Shown: positions 1-8,824 of the stretch, piece by piece
Numbering within the stretch: the stretch's first letter is position 1
Layout of the letters: each line of letters opens with the position of its first letter
Assembly (NCBI GenBank): GCA_012841865.1
Contig: DUTX01000108.1
Coordinates: 1-45,809 of the forward strand
Direction: 5' to 3'
DNA: 45,809 nt
Source of the DNA: Acholeplasmataceae bacterium
GTDB lineage: Bacteria; Bacillota_I; Bacilli_A; ML615J-28; CAG-698
Position numbers and translations under genes: made by a program
Notes under the pieces: generated by a model
Databases searched by the model: none
Told to the model about the DNA's origin: nothing
Seen by the model: only the letters and a program-made list of their open reading frames with translations

Positions 1-113
1 TGATGACAAAGTGCCTTTGCAAAACATTTAAACAAGGCACTTTTATTTTCGTCCCACATTAGTATTAAAAATACGCATAAATCGTTATAATACAAGGTTA
101 TATCATATGAAAA
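1..113. repeat. Left copy of 113-bp terminal direct repeat
   Basis: Positions 1-113 are identical, base for base, to 45697-45809. The unit holds a hairpin (10-bp stem, 8-17 with 34-43) followed by a T-rich stretch, then a TATAAT at 86-91 and an ATG at 108 that opens only a 20-codon frame. The copies are flush with both window ends, which is what a circularised or repeat-bounded contig looks like; it could also be a dispersed repeat. Confidence 0.95.
8..50 (+). terminator. Hairpin with T-tract inside the terminal repeat
   Basis: Ten-base stem (8-17 with 34-43), 16-base loop, then TTTTATTTTC. It has the form of a rightward terminator, but no plus-strand gene precedes it in the window. Confidence 0.55.
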
Positions 114-150
114 TCAATCACTTTATCCCACTTTTGTTTTTAATTTATAT

Positions 151-203
151 AAAAAAATATGAGCGTTGACTTTGTCAACGCTCTGGGCATCCAGAGGGAT
201 GCC
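151..203 (-). terminator. Tandem hairpin terminator after proS
   Basis: Read on the minus strand just past the proS stop there are two perfect hairpins: a 7-bp stem (203-197 with 192-186) and then a 10-bp stem (183-174 with 170-161) followed by ATATTTTTTT. The second has the full form of an intrinsic terminator and closes the rpsB-to-proS block. Confidence 0.85.
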
Positions 204-204
204 T

Positions 205-1449
205 TTATTCTTTCAAAAGTTCAATTAGTTCATCGAAACTGGAAAGTTCTTTTGTATAATCATCAGCAAGACGCTTATATTCAAAAATGCCTTCTGCAGC
301 TTTCCTGCCGACAATAATCCGGTGGTTGATGCCGATTAAATCCGCATCATTAAATTTAACACCAGCTCTTTCGTTCCTGTCGTCGAAAAGAACCTCATAA
401 TCTTTATTCAATTTTTCATACAACTTTTCCGCAAACTCATAAGCAGCCGTTCGTTCTTTTTCAAGCGGAATGATATGAATTTGGAAAGGAGTAACCTCGC
501 TCGGCCAAACCACTTTATCCTCTTCAGCGTGTTGTTCAAGAATTGCCATTAAAAGTCTGGAAATCCCAATTCCGTAGCAGCCCATGATAATCGGTCTTTG
601 GACTTGGTCTTGATCAACAAAGATAGCTTTCATTGGCTCTGAATAATTAATTCCTAGTTTAAAAATATGTCCGACTTCAATTCCTTTAGCATGCTTTATT
701 GTTCCTTTACCGTCAGGAGAAGGCGCACCGACCGGAAGATCGCAAAGTTCGGTATTGCTTGCGAAATCACTTTCTTCGCTATAAACGATTGTATCTTCCC
801 CAATCTCACAAAGAGCCATGAATTCTTCGCTTTCTTTGCCACCGATGTTTCCGCTATCGGCGCTAACAATTTTATAATAAATTCCGAGACGAGCAAAGAT
901 GTTTTGATAAGCTTGACGGACTTTTAAATACCAATGGTCCAAATCTTCTTCGGTAGTATGGAAGGTATAAAGGTCTTTCATAATGAACTCTCGCCCGCGC
1001 ATCAGTCCGAAACGGGGACGGAATTCATCTCTGAATTTTGTTTGAATCTGGTATAAAGCAAGCGGGAATCTCTTATAGGTTGATAGATAATCCCGAACAA
1101 CGGTGGTTATAACTTCTTCATGTGTCGGTCCTAAGCAAAAATCCCTTTCATGTCGGTCTTGAAGACGAATCAACTCTTTACCGTAATTCTGCCAGCGTCC
1201 GGATTCTTCCCAGATATCCTTGGGTTGCATTGTCGGCATCAAGAGTTCACTGCAACCGATGGCATCAAGTTCCTCACGAATAATGTTTTCAATCTTTTTA
1301 ATAATACGATAAGCTAAGGGTAAATAAGTATAAATTCCCGCAGCCAACTGTCTGATATAACCGCCGCGCAAAAGAATTTTATGACTAATTACCTCTGCTT
1401 CTTTTGGTGTATCTCTTAATGTTGGAATAAATAGTAATGTTTGTTTCAT
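205..1449 (-). CDS. proS: Prolyl-tRNA synthetase, short form without editing domain
   Basis: Class II synthetase charging tRNA-Pro in the cytosol, 414 residues. The class II core is clear: the N-terminal [18 protein letters not shown] region, motif 2 ([21 protein letters not shown]), motif 3 ([16 protein letters not shown]) and a C-terminal anticodon-binding domain from about residue 325. The usual bacterial enzyme is about 565-570 residues because a roughly 180-residue INS (YbaK-like) domain, which deacylates Ala-tRNA-Pro, lies between motifs 2 and 3. Here that stretch is reduced to a few dozen residues after [17 protein letters not shown], so in-cis editing should be absent. It is the last gene of the rpsB-...-rseP-proS order known from Bacillus, 10 bp after rseP. 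The start has an AGGAAG ribosome site. Confidence 0.95.
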   Translation of the reverse strand: MKQTLLFIPTLRDTPKEAEVISHKILLRGGYIRQLAAGIYTYLPLAYRIIKKIENIIREELDAIGCSELLMPTMQPKDIWEESGRWQNYGKELIRLQDRHERDFCLGPTHEEVITTVVRDYLSTYKRFPLALYQIQTKFRDEFRPRFGLMRGREFIMKDLYTFHTTEEDLDHWYLKVRQAYQNIFARLGIYYKIVSADSGNIGGKESEEFMALCEIGEDTIVYSEESDFASNTELCDLPVGAPSPDGKGTIKHAKGIEVGHIFKLGINYSEPMKAIFVDQDQVQRPIIMGCYGIGISRLLMAILEQHAEEDKVVWPSEVTPFQIHIIPLEKERTAAYEFAEKLYEKLNKDYEVLFDDRNERAGVKFNDADLIGINHRIIVGRKAAEGIFEYKRLADDYTKELSSFDELIELLKE

Positions 1450-1459
1450 CTTATCTTCC

Positions 1460-3073
1460 TCATCTAAATAATCTTAATATATCATTAAATGTAACAATAA
1501 CCATCAATCCCAGTAAAAGGACCATCGTTACCGAAATCAGAACCGTTTCTACTTTTTGACTCGGTTTTTTCTTGGTTACGGCTTCATAGCCTAAAAACAA
1601 TAAACGCCCGCCATCAAGCGCCGGTATCGGAAAGAGATTCAACAAGCCGACATTAACGCTTAAAAGTCCCATCCAATTGAGGAGGCTAGCGAAACCGCGG
1701 GAAGCTACTGTTTTTGTCATATCAAAAATACCCACAGGTCCGCTTAAAGCAGCGATTGTTACCGATTCTTCGCTGAAAAGAAGCGCAAGAGTATCAAAAA
1801 CCGCAGTAAATGAATTTCCGGTTCTTCTAAAACTGTAAAGCATACTCTTACCTAAATGAAATTCATTTTTAGGTGCAACTCCCATTACTACATCAACAAT
1901 CTCAATCGGTTCTCCGCTACCAGTTTTCTGCGTTTCCATTATTCTTTTACTGTAAGGCTTAACAGCAATGTCTTTTGTTTCAGAGCCGCGCAGAACTGTA
2001 ATCGATAAGCGGTTTAAACTATCGTCATCGTTATTGCCTCGGTAGTTTCTGATAGCTTCATACATTTCAGGAAGCTTATTAAAACTTTTGCCTTCAACAG
2101 CAGTAATGATGTCTCCCTTTTTCAAACCGGTATTATTGCTCATTTTATTATTTTCATAATAAACTTTTTCAATTTCAATACCTGCTTCTGTAAATCTTCC
2201 CTGAACACCGATATTATAAAAGATAACTAGAGGATTTACAGAAATATTGTTATCCTCGTTATTACGTTTATAGGTGATTTCAATCGGATTGGTAATGGCA
2301 AGGGTGGTATAATTATCCATAAAGGTTGAGATATCAGCCCAAGTTTTTACTTCTATTTCATATGTTCCGCTCTTCAAACGAACAATTTCATCTCCGTCTC
2401 GAAGCCCGGCAACATAAGCAGGTTCATCTTTTAATTCATCCATTCCGGAAAGAATATTTTTATTGCTCTGAAAGCCAGTAATAAGGCCAGCAATAAAGAA
2501 TACTAGCAAAGCCAAGAGAAAGTTCATCAAAGGGCCGCCAAACATAACCATCGCCCGCGCGCCTTTGCTTTTTGAGCCCAGGGTTCGGTTATAAGGAGCA
2601 ATTTGATACTCCAGTTTTGATTCATAAATTACAGCCTGCGGATCAACCCGATGATATTGATATTCTCCCTCATATCGGGTTTCCATGAATAATGTTCCCG
2701 TCTCTTTCTCATCAAATAAGTCATAATTGATGATGTTATGAACCGGATAATTTATTTTCGGATCATCTACATTTAAATATATTCCTTTGATGACATCATT
2801 TTCAATCTGCAACTTAACACGCCTGATTTTTTCAAAAGGATCAGTCTCCAATTCTTCTCCCGCGATTGCACAAAAACCGCCGATTGGAAATGCTCTTAGG
2901 GTATAAAGTGTTTCTCCTTTCTTTTTCTTGAGAAGAATCGGCCCCATGCCGAAAGCATATTCACGGCAGAGAATATTTACTCTTCTTGCGAAAAAGAAAT
3001 GCCCAAATTCATGTACGGCAATAATTAAGCCAAGTACAAATACAAAAGCCAAAAAGCCAATTAAATAATCCAT
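1460..3073 (-). CDS. rseP: Site-2 intramembrane zinc metalloprotease (RseP/RasP)
   Basis: Cleaves transmembrane segments such as anti-sigma factors and remnant signal peptides. The first membrane segment holds the HEFGH zinc motif (residues 21-25), a PDZ-like domain lies in the middle, and the C-terminal segment contains the LDG-type ligand motif ([14 protein letters not shown]). At 537 residues it is more than 100 longer than the 420-residue Bacillus RasP. The extra sequence lies mainly between about residues 55 and 160, after [12 protein letters not shown] and before the GGPLMN membrane segment. Its ATG overlaps the dxr stop codon (TAATG), so the two are translationally coupled. If the putative anti-sigma protein at 38455-39138 is controlled by proteolysis, this is the obvious intramembrane protease, but that link is inference. 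Confidence 0.93.
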   Translation of the reverse strand: MDYLIGFLAFVFVLGLIIAVHEFGHFFFARRVNILCREYAFGMGPILLKKKKGETLYTLRAFPIGGFCAIAGEELETDPFEKIRRVKLQIENDVIKGIYLNVDDPKINYPVHNIINYDLFDEKETGTLFMETRYEGEYQYHRVDPQAVIYESKLEYQIAPYNRTLGSKSKGARAMVMFGGPLMNFLLALLVFFIAGLITGFQSNKNILSGMDELKDEPAYVAGLRDGDEIVRLKSGTYEIEVKTWADISTFMDNYTTLAITNPIEITYKRNNEDNNISVNPLVIFYNIGVQGRFTEAGIEIEKVYYENNKMSNNTGLKKGDIITAVEGKSFNKLPEMYEAIRNYRGNNDDDSLNRLSITVLRGSETKDIAVKPYSKRIMETQKTGSGEPIEIVDVVMGVAPKNEFHLGKSMLYSFRRTGNSFTAVFDTLALLFSEESVTIAALSGPVGIFDMTKTVASRGFASLLNWMGLLSVNVGLLNLFPIPALDGGRLLFLGYEAVTKKKPSQKVETVLISVTMVLLLGLMVIVTFNDILRLFR

Positions 3074-4218
3074 TATTTCACCTCATATTTTTCAAGAATG
3101 CAGGTTCGGACTTTACTGTCCGCAGCTAATATTTCCTCGAGAGTAGGATTAGCTTGATTTTCAAAACTTTCCAAAGCTTCCTCAATAATGTCTTCTATTT
3201 CTAAGAATTTAATTTTTCCCTTCAAGAATAAGCTTACCGCAACTTCATTAGCAGCATTAAAGACCGCCGGCATCAAACCTCCTGCTTTACCGGCTTGATA
3301 AGCCATTCCCAAGGCAGGAAAACGTTCAAAATCCATTTTCTTAAAGGTTAAGGTTGATAGTTCTGCTAAATCCAAACTCCGAAACTTGGGGTTGGATAGT
3401 TTTTGCGGATACATTAACGCATACTGAATCGGTAAGCGCATATCCGGTAAAGATAATTGAGCGATTATGCTTTTATCATTATATTCAACCATTCCATGGA
3501 TAATGCTTTCGGGATGGATGATGGTTTCGATTCGCTCATAATCAATTTCGAAAAGATAATGGGCTTCGATTACCTCTAAACCCTTATTGACCATTGTCGC
3601 GCTGTCGACGGTTATTTTCGGTCCCATTTCCCAGTTTGGATGCCTCAATGCTTCTACAACCGAAACATCTTTTAACTCCGAGCGGGTTCGATCGCGAAAG
3701 GCTCCCCCGGATGCAGTTATAATCAGACGGTTCACTTCTTTTTTAGAGCCGGACTGCAAGCATTGAAATAAAGCACTGTGTTCGCTGTCAATCGGAATTA
3801 ATTCCGTTTCGTGTTCCTGCAAAAGTCTATTGATAATATCTCCCGCAACAACCAAAGTCTCCTTATTTGCAAGTAAAATTCTCATGCCTTTTTTAATCGC
3901 CGCAATGGTCGGCTTTACACCTACCATACCAACAAGAGCATTTACAAGTGTTCCGGGAGCATAAGTTGCGGCTGTAATCAAACTGTCTTCTCCGCATCCA
4001 AATTTTATTTTCGGATACTCATTTTGTAAATTGACCATATCCGCTTCGGATAAAACAGAAACATATTCTGGCTGAAATTCTTCAATTATTTTTTTACCTA
4101 ATTTAATATTTTTTCCAAAGGAAATACTTTTCAAATTGTATATATTCTTTTCTCTGATGATTTCCAAAACCTGAGTACCAATTGAACCCGTAGCACCGAG
4201 TAAACAAAGATTTTTCAT
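3073..4218 (-). CDS. dxr: 1-deoxy-D-xylulose 5-phosphate reductoisomerase
   Basis: First committed step of the MEP isoprenoid pathway: converts DXP to 2-C-methyl-D-erythritol 4-phosphate with NADPH. The NADPH-binding GATGSIG is at residues 8-14; the metal/substrate region shows PIDSEHSALFQCL, ASGGAFRDR and NWEMGPKITVDSATM, all typical. Length of 381 residues is normal. It sits between cdsA and rseP exactly as in Bacillus. Its product leads to the isoprenyl chain made by the neighbouring UppS, so precursor supply and lipid-carrier synthesis are in one transcription unit. Confidence 0.97.
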   Translation of the reverse strand: MKNLCLLGATGSIGTQVLEIIREKNIYNLKSISFGKNIKLGKKIIEEFQPEYVSVLSEADMVNLQNEYPKIKFGCGEDSLITAATYAPGTLVNALVGMVGVKPTIAAIKKGMRILLANKETLVVAGDIINRLLQEHETELIPIDSEHSALFQCLQSGSKKEVNRLIITASGGAFRDRTRSELKDVSVVEALRHPNWEMGPKITVDSATMVNKGLEVIEAHYLFEIDYERIETIIHPESIIHGMVEYNDKSIIAQLSLPDMRLPIQYALMYPQKLSNPKFRSLDLAELSTLTFKKMDFERFPALGMAYQAGKAGGLMPAVFNAANEVAVSLFLKGKIKFLEIEDIIEEALESFENQANPTLEEILAADSKVRTCILEKYEVK

Positions 4219-4224
4219 AATTTA

Positions 4225-5157
4225 CTACCAGGAATAACAAATTTGCAAGATCAAAACAATAATATAATAGACAGCCCCGGAAAAGATCAAACTATCAAAG
4301 CGATCCAATACACCCCCGTGCCCGGGGAAGACATTTCCGAAGTCTTTGATATCATAAGTTCTTTTAATTTTTGAAGCTACGAGATCTCCGATTTGCACGG
4401 TAAAGGAAAGTAACATCGATATCAAGAAAGAACCAACTATGACTAAGATTAGTTCTTTTGTATCCGCAGGATTGACAATCCTAAATACAAAGGCAGCAGC
4501 AACACCAAATAAGCTACCGGCGATGAGTCCGGCGATTGCGCCTTCGACAGATTTTTTTGGGCTAATTTCCGGACACAATTTTCTTTTTCCGAATTTTGAA
4601 CCAATAAAATAAGCAAAAATATCAGTCAGAGCGACAATCGTGTAAAGATAACCAAAACTTCTGCCTCCGCGAAAAAAGATTAAACCGTTTGCATCGGGGA
4701 AGGGTTCTAAGAATCTGATATTAATTACAAACCCCATTACTAAACCACAATAAGTCAGGGTCAAAACTGCTGCCATCATGTTGTTTGCGGAAGAGTTTTC
4801 AGTAAAAACTGTATAACCCAAAACAAAAATAACATAAGCGATAAACAAACCCATAGTCAGCAAATGATAAACCGTATTGGCATTTGTTGGATCGCTAATA
4901 TCTAATCCTTGCGTTGTCGCAAGATAAATCGTATAAACCAAAGAACCACTCATAAACGGAATCAGATAACGAAGGCGTCCGATTGTCGGGTATCTCTGGT
5001 AAAATACATTTATCATTTCATAAGAAGCAATTATACTGAGAATAATACCGACCGCAAGAAACAGATATCCCACCAAAGGATATGTATGATGATCGATAAT
5101 TATTAAGGGCAACAATACTGAAGCCAGTACGATTGCTGTTATTGTTCTTTTCTTCAT
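4225..5157 (-). CDS. cdsA: Phosphatidate cytidylyltransferase
   Basis: Integral membrane enzyme making CDP-diacylglycerol from phosphatidate and CTP, the precursor used by PgsA (encoded at 43781-44395). Protein of 310 residues with about eight hydrophobic segments. The CDS family signature is complete near the C-terminus: SKIKRTYDIKDFGNVFPGHG followed by GVLDRFDS. The start codon overlaps the uppS stop (ATGA), indicating coupled translation. Slightly longer than the usual 260-280 residues because of extra hydrophobic sequence in the first half. Confidence 0.95.
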   Translation of the reverse strand: MKKRTITAIVLASVLLPLIIIDHHTYPLVGYLFLAVGIILSIIASYEMINVFYQRYPTIGRLRYLIPFMSGSLVYTIYLATTQGLDISDPTNANTVYHLLTMGLFIAYVIFVLGYTVFTENSSANNMMAAVLTLTYCGLVMGFVINIRFLEPFPDANGLIFFRGGRSFGYLYTIVALTDIFAYFIGSKFGKRKLCPEISPKKSVEGAIAGLIAGSLFGVAAAFVFRIVNPADTKELILVIVGSFLISMLLSFTVQIGDLVASKIKRTYDIKDFGNVFPGHGGVLDRFDSLIFSGAVYYIIVLILQICYSW

Positions 5158-5870
5158 TTAATTCCTCCGAATCGACGTTCTCTTCTTTGATATTCAATAA
5201 TTGCTTTTTCAAAATTTTTTGGTCGAAAATCAGGCCAAAGAACATCGGTAAAATATAGTTCGCTGTAGGCAAGTTTCCAGAGCAGAAAATTGCTGATGCG
5301 CACCTGATTGCTTGTCCTAATTAATAAGTCGACATCCGGCAACTCCTGAGAATAAAGATATTGATTAAAATCCTCAAGAGCAATTTCTTTTCTACCTTCC
5401 TTAAGTATATTATTGACGGCATTGATGATTTCATCACGACCTCCGTAATTAAATGCAATTGTAAAGGTTAGGCCTTTGTTTGCTTTTGTTCTTTCTGCAA
5501 CTCTTTCGATTTGTTTTATTAAATCTTCTGCAAGTCTATTTTTAGAACCGACCCAATGTAAACGAATATCTTCGGAAACCATCTCTTCTTCATATTCGTT
5601 AAGAAACTCTTTGGGAAGATTCATTAAATAATTTACTTCTTCTTGGGGGCGTTTCCAATTTTCGGTACTAAAAGCAAAAACAGTCAGATACTTTATTTTT
5701 AGTTTTGCTGCATGGAGCATAATGTCTTTTAATACAATTGCTCCTTTTCTATGTCCGTAATTCCTTGAAAGCCCTCGTCTTCTTGCCCAGGTTCCGTTAC
5801 CGTCCATAATAATTGCAATATGTTTCGGAAGTTTGTCCGGATTTAATTTGTCTTTCATCATTTTCACCAT
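5154..5870 (-). CDS. uppS: Undecaprenyl-diphosphate synthase, two unusual active-site residues
   Basis: cis-Prenyltransferase that extends farnesyl diphosphate with isopentenyl diphosphate to the C55 carrier for cell-wall precursors. Overall fold motifs are present (IAIIMDGNG, FSTENWKRP, FNYGGRDEI, LLWKLAYSELYFTDVLWPDF). The family motif DGNGRW reads DGNGTW here, and the IPP-binding stretch normally reading RTSGEQRISNF or similar reads RTSNQVRISNF, so the conserved Glu is Gln. I checked both at the DNA level. A TATAAT on the minus strand (5883-5878) lies almost directly upstream; with a start at 5870 the message would be nearly leaderless, and the ATGs at 5861 or 5858 are alternatives. The gene overlaps cdsA by 4 bp. 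Confidence 0.93.
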   Translation of the reverse strand: MVKMMKDKLNPDKLPKHIAIIMDGNGTWARRRGLSRNYGHRKGAIVLKDIMLHAAKLKIKYLTVFAFSTENWKRPQEEVNYLMNLPKEFLNEYEEEMVSEDIRLHWVGSKNRLAEDLIKQIERVAERTKANKGLTFTIAFNYGGRDEIINAVNNILKEGRKEIALEDFNQYLYSQELPDVDLLIRTSNQVRISNFLLWKLAYSELYFTDVLWPDFRPKNFEKAIIEYQRRERRFGGIK

Positions 5871-5877
5871 TTCATAT

Positions 5878-5883
5878 ATTATA
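5878..5883 (-). promoter_or_regulatory. Possible -10 box for uppS-cdsA-dxr-rseP-proS
   Basis: TATAAT on the minus strand, about 8 bp upstream of the annotated uppS ATG. No convincing -35 box is seen. Because rbr upstream ends in a hairpin, a promoter is expected in this gap. Confidence 0.35.
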
Positions 5884-5954
5884 CAACAGAAGCAGATATT
5901 TTTCTAGATAAATATGAAAAGCAAATAAACATTTAATAAGAATATATCCAAATG

Positions 5955-5983
5955 AAAAAGGGTTCATTGCGAACCTCTTTTTT
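5955..5983 (-). terminator. Terminator after rbr
   Basis: Minus-strand hairpin with stem GGTTC/GAACC (5975-5971 with 5965-5961) flanked by A-rich and T-rich arms (CCTTTTTC). It starts at the rbr stop codon. The stem is imperfect outside the five central pairs. Confidence 0.55.
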
Positions 5984-6518
5984 AGTAATCGATAGTCCTA
6001 AGCTGGAAGTAATCTTGTGGATGCTCGCATACCGGACAAACCTTCGGTGCATTCTTGCCATAGTGGATATGTCCGCAATTCAAGCAAATCCAAACATTTT
6101 CTTCTTCGCGTTTGAAGACGCGGTCCTTTTCCAAATTTTCAAGCAGAGCACGATATCTCATTTCGTGTTCTTTTTCAATCTTGGCAACACCTTCGAAAAG
6201 ATTGGCGATTCTTGTAAAACCTTCTTCTCTGGCTACTTTCGCAAACTCGGCGTACATTTCTGTCCATTCATAATGTTCGCCCGCAGCTGCATCTAGCAAA
6301 TTCACTGCCGTAGTCGGGATGCCGTCATGCAAGAGTTTGAACCACATTTTCGCATGCTCTTTTTCATTATTCGCGGTTTCTTCAAATATTTCAGCTATTT
6401 GTACAAAACCGTCTTTCTTGGCTTGCGAAGCATAAAAAGTGTATTTTGTTCTTGCTTGAGCTTCGCCGGAAAACGCGGTCATTAGATTTTTCTCAGTTCT
6501 TGAACCTTTTAATTCCAT
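5982..6518 (-). CDS. rbr: Rubrerythrin
   Basis: Peroxide reductase of anaerobes, 178 residues. The N-terminal ferritin-like four-helix bundle carries the diiron ligands in the two helix pairs ([34 protein letters not shown]). The C-terminal rubredoxin-like domain has two Cys pairs (CLNCG and CPVCEHPQ) for one iron. It reduces hydrogen peroxide with electrons usually from reduced rubredoxin or NADH oxidoreductases. It lies between frr and uppS, a place with no such gene in Bacillus, with its own promoter, a palindrome over the -10 box and its own terminator, so it behaves as an independent insert in the translation/lipid operon. Strong GGAGG ribosome site. Confidence 0.96.
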   Translation of the reverse strand: MELKGSRTEKNLMTAFSGEAQARTKYTFYASQAKKDGFVQIAEIFEETANNEKEHAKMWFKLLHDGIPTTAVNLLDAAAGEHYEWTEMYAEFAKVAREEGFTRIANLFEGVAKIEKEHEMRYRALLENLEKDRVFKREEENVWICLNCGHIHYGKNAPKVCPVCEHPQDYFQLRTIDY

Positions 6519-6561
6519 AATCTTTAATCCTCCTTGTATTTATGGTTATCAAAACCAAGTT

Positions 6562-6578
6562 AGATTATAATATAATCT
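6562..6578. promoter_or_regulatory. Palindromic operator candidate over the rbr -10 box
   Basis: AGATTATA-A-TATAATCT is a perfect 8-1-8 palindrome covering the -10 hexamer of the rbr promoter. Size and composition recall Fur/PerR-type boxes, but the half-site order differs from the usual PerR consensus. A peroxide- or redox-responsive repressor site is a reasonable inference. Confidence 0.5.
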
Positions 6579-6592
6579 GACAAAGAATGCAA
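6564..6592 (-). promoter_or_regulatory. rbr promoter (sigma-A type)
   Basis: TTGCAT (6592-6587), 17-bp spacer, TATAAT (6569-6564) on the minus strand, about 45 bp upstream of the rbr start. Confidence 0.8.
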
Positions 6593-6608
6593 ATTCTTTT
6601 TTGCTTTC

Positions 6609-7166
6609 TTAAATTTCCATTATTAAAACTTCTTTTTCTTTAGCAATCTGATCAACATTTTCAGTAAACTTATCGGTAAGTTTCTGAATTTTATCCGTTT
6701 CGCGTTTGAGTTGATCTTCGGATATTTCGCCATCTTTTTCTAATTTCTTCACTTGGTCAATCATTTCCCGACGAATATTCCGAATCGAGACTTTTGCATT
6801 TTCTGCATAACTCTTTACTTCTTTAACTAATTCTTTTCTTCTTTGTTCTGTTAAAGCTGGAAAATTAATTCTGATTACATTTCCGTCATTAATCGGAACT
6901 AAATTCAGATCAGCCAAATGGATTGCTTTTTCAACATCCTTCAGAATGCTCTTATCGAAAGGTTTAATCATAATAGTTTGTGCTTCCGGAACAGAAATCG
7001 AAGCAATTTGATTCAAGGGTGTCAAAACTCCGTAATATGTTACCTGAACACCGTTTAATATCGCAGGATTGGCTCTCCCGGTCCTAACCAAGCTGAGTTC
7101 ACTTCTGAAAGCCTGAATGGTCTTATTCATTTTCTCTTCTCCGAGATTATAAATGTTTTGAGGCAT
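6609..7166 (-). CDS. frr: Ribosome recycling factor
   Basis: Splits post-termination ribosomes together with EF-G. Protein of 185 residues with the characteristic SLVRTGRANPAILNGVQVTYYG start of domain I and the C-terminal helix RREMIDQVKKLEKDGEISED. Length is the family norm. It lies 18 bp after pyrH, in the conserved rpsB-tsf-pyrH-frr order. AAAGGA ribosome site. There is no clear terminator between frr and the rbr promoter, so some read-through into rbr is possible. Confidence 0.97.
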   Translation of the reverse strand: MPQNIYNLGEEKMNKTIQAFRSELSLVRTGRANPAILNGVQVTYYGVLTPLNQIASISVPEAQTIMIKPFDKSILKDVEKAIHLADLNLVPINDGNVIRINFPALTEQRRKELVKEVKSYAENAKVSIRNIRREMIDQVKKLEKDGEISEDQLKRETDKIQKLTDKFTENVDQIAKEKEVLIMEI

Positions 7167-7184
7167 TTCACATATATCCTTTCT

Positions 7185-7901
7185 TTATATTTTATTGGAA
7201 ATTAGGGTTCCGATCGAAAAATCATTTACCGCTTTCGCAATATTCCCTTTTACATTCATATCAAAGACAAAGATGTCGATGTTATTTTCTTTACATAAGG
7301 TTGCGGCAGTAAGATCCATTACATTTAAGTGTTTGTCTAAGACTTCCTGATGGGTGAGTTTGGTGTACTTTTTCGCATTCTTGTTTATGCGTGGATCGGA
7401 GTCATAAACTCCGTCAACACCGTTTTTTGCCATCAGGATTAGATTTGCGCCTAACTCGGCACTTCTTAAGGCCGCCGTTGTATCGGTAGTGAAGAATGGA
7501 ATACCGTTTCCGCCGCCAAAAATTAAAATTCTGCCTTTGTCTAAATGCGACAAAGCTTTTCTGCGAATATAAGGCTCTGCCACTTCCGGTATCGACAAGG
7601 AGGTCATACACCTAGTTTCAAGATTAAGGCGTTCCAGGGAGTTTTGAATCACAAGCGCATTTAATATCGTTGCTAGCATTCCCATATAATCGGCGCTCGA
7701 TCTTTCCATACCTGATTCCAAAGCATCACGTCCGCGCCAAATATTTCCAGCACCGACTACAATCGATATTTCTACATTCCCCTGATCATATAAAGCTTTA
7801 ATCTCATCGGCTATATCGTTAACCTTAAAATGGTTGATGCCAATTCTTTCATCCCCAGCTAAAGCCTCCCCACTTAGTTTTAACACTATTCTTTTTTTCA
7901 T
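7185..7901 (-). CDS. pyrH: UMP kinase
   Basis: Amino-acid-kinase-fold enzyme phosphorylating UMP to UDP, feeding pyrimidine nucleotide pools; 238 residues, normal length. Motifs: LKLSGEALAG at the N-terminus, GAGNIWRGRD, the UMP-site region SADYMGMLATILNAL, GGGNGIPFFTTDTTAALRS, and the ATP-site DGVYDSDPR. Separated from tsf by a hairpin that may lower its expression relative to the ribosomal genes. AAGGAGGTCAC ribosome site is strong. Confidence 0.97.
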   Translation of the reverse strand: MKKRIVLKLSGEALAGDERIGINHFKVNDIADEIKALYDQGNVEISIVVGAGNIWRGRDALESGMERSSADYMGMLATILNALVIQNSLERLNLETRCMTSLSIPEVAEPYIRRKALSHLDKGRILIFGGGNGIPFFTTDTTAALRSAELGANLILMAKNGVDGVYDSDPRINKNAKKYTKLTHQEVLDKHLNVMDLTAATLCKENNIDIFVFDMNVKGNIAKAVNDFSIGTLISNKI

Positions 7902-7917
7902 GTGACCTCCTTATTGT

Positions 7918-7944
7918 TTAAAATAAAAGGGCAGATTTGCCCTT
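7918..7944 (-). terminator. Intra-operon terminator/attenuator between tsf and pyrH
   Basis: Minus-strand hairpin AAGGGCA/TGCCCTT (7944-7938 with 7933-7927, 4-base loop) followed by TTATTTT, 8 bp after the tsf stop. It probably limits read-through from rpsB-tsf into pyrH-frr. Confidence 0.75.
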
Positions 7945-7951
7945 GTAGTTT

Positions 7952-8824
7952 TCAGTTTCCAGCAGCTGCCATAACTTCAGCAGCGAAATTATCGACGCGT
8001 TTTTCGATTCCTTCCCCAACTTCAAGGCGAATATAATTAATTATTTTAGAATTGTTTGACTCGACATATTTTCCGACAGTCAAATCGGGATTCTTAACGA
8101 ATTCCTGATCGACCAGGCAAATGTTTTTAAGTAACTTTTCAAGTTTACCACTAACAATTCTATCGACAATTTTGGCTGGTTTACCTTCATTTAATGTCTC
8201 TTGTGTTAAAATTTCTTTTTCTTGTTCCAGATAATCTTGGTCTACAGAATCCCTATCTAAATACTTTGGATTCATAGCAGCGACATGCATGCAGACATCT
8301 TTTGCTACCTCTGCGTTATCACCTTCAAGAACCGCTAAAACAACTATTCTGCCACCACCGTGACTATAATGGCCAAAAACTTGGGAATCGGTTTTTTCCA
8401 GTAACGAGACTCTTCTAAGAGTAATTTTTTCTCCGATTGTAGCTGTTGCGTTAACGATTAAATCGTTAATCGTTCCTGCTTTTGCTGGAGCATTAAGAGC
8501 TTCTTCGGTATTCTTCGCTCCGCTTGCAAGAATTGCTTCGCCAATTTCTTGAACGATATCCTGGAACTTTTCATTTCTGGCAACAAAGTCGGTTTCGCTG
8601 TTAACTTCATAAATGACAGCTTTATTCCCGGAAATAATTCCTGAGCATAAACCTTCAGCAGCAATCCGATCCGCCTTCTTTTGGGCTTTCATTATACCTT
8701 TTTCACGTAACCAAGTAATAGCTTCTTCAACATTTCCGTTTGTTTCAACCAATGCCTTCTTGCAATCCATCATACCGGCACCGGTTTTATCGCGCAATTC
8801 TTTAACTAATGCAGCTGTAATCAT
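7952..8824 (-). CDS. tsf: Elongation factor Ts
   Basis: Guanine-nucleotide exchange factor that regenerates EF-Tu-GTP; 290 residues. N-terminal UBA-like domain with [20 protein letters not shown], followed by the core with [14 protein letters not shown], the residues that contact EF-Tu. The start codon overlaps the rpsB stop (ATGA), tighter than in most Bacilli. Second gene of the S2-Ts pair. Confidence 0.97.
   Translation of the reverse strand: MITAALVKELRDKTGAGMMDCKKALVETNGNVEEAITWLREKGIMKAQKKADRIAAEGLCSGIISGNKAVIYEVNSETDFVARNEKFQDIVQEIGEAILASGAKNTEEALNAPAKAGTINDLIVNATATIGEKITLRRVSLLEKTDSQVFGHYSHGGGRIVVLAVLEGDNAEVAKDVCMHVAAMNPKYLDRDSVDQDYLEQEKEILTQETLNEGKPAKIVDRIVSGKLEKLLKNICLVDQEFVKNPDLTVGKYVESNNSKIINYIRLEVGEGIEKRVDNFAAEVMAAAGN

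Noticed and set aside
108-170. 20-codon frame beginning in the terminal repeat, signal-peptide-like
   Set aside because: Stops in the proS terminator hairpin; too short, and no ribosome site. Could be a gene start only if the sequence past the right-hand repeat copy differs.
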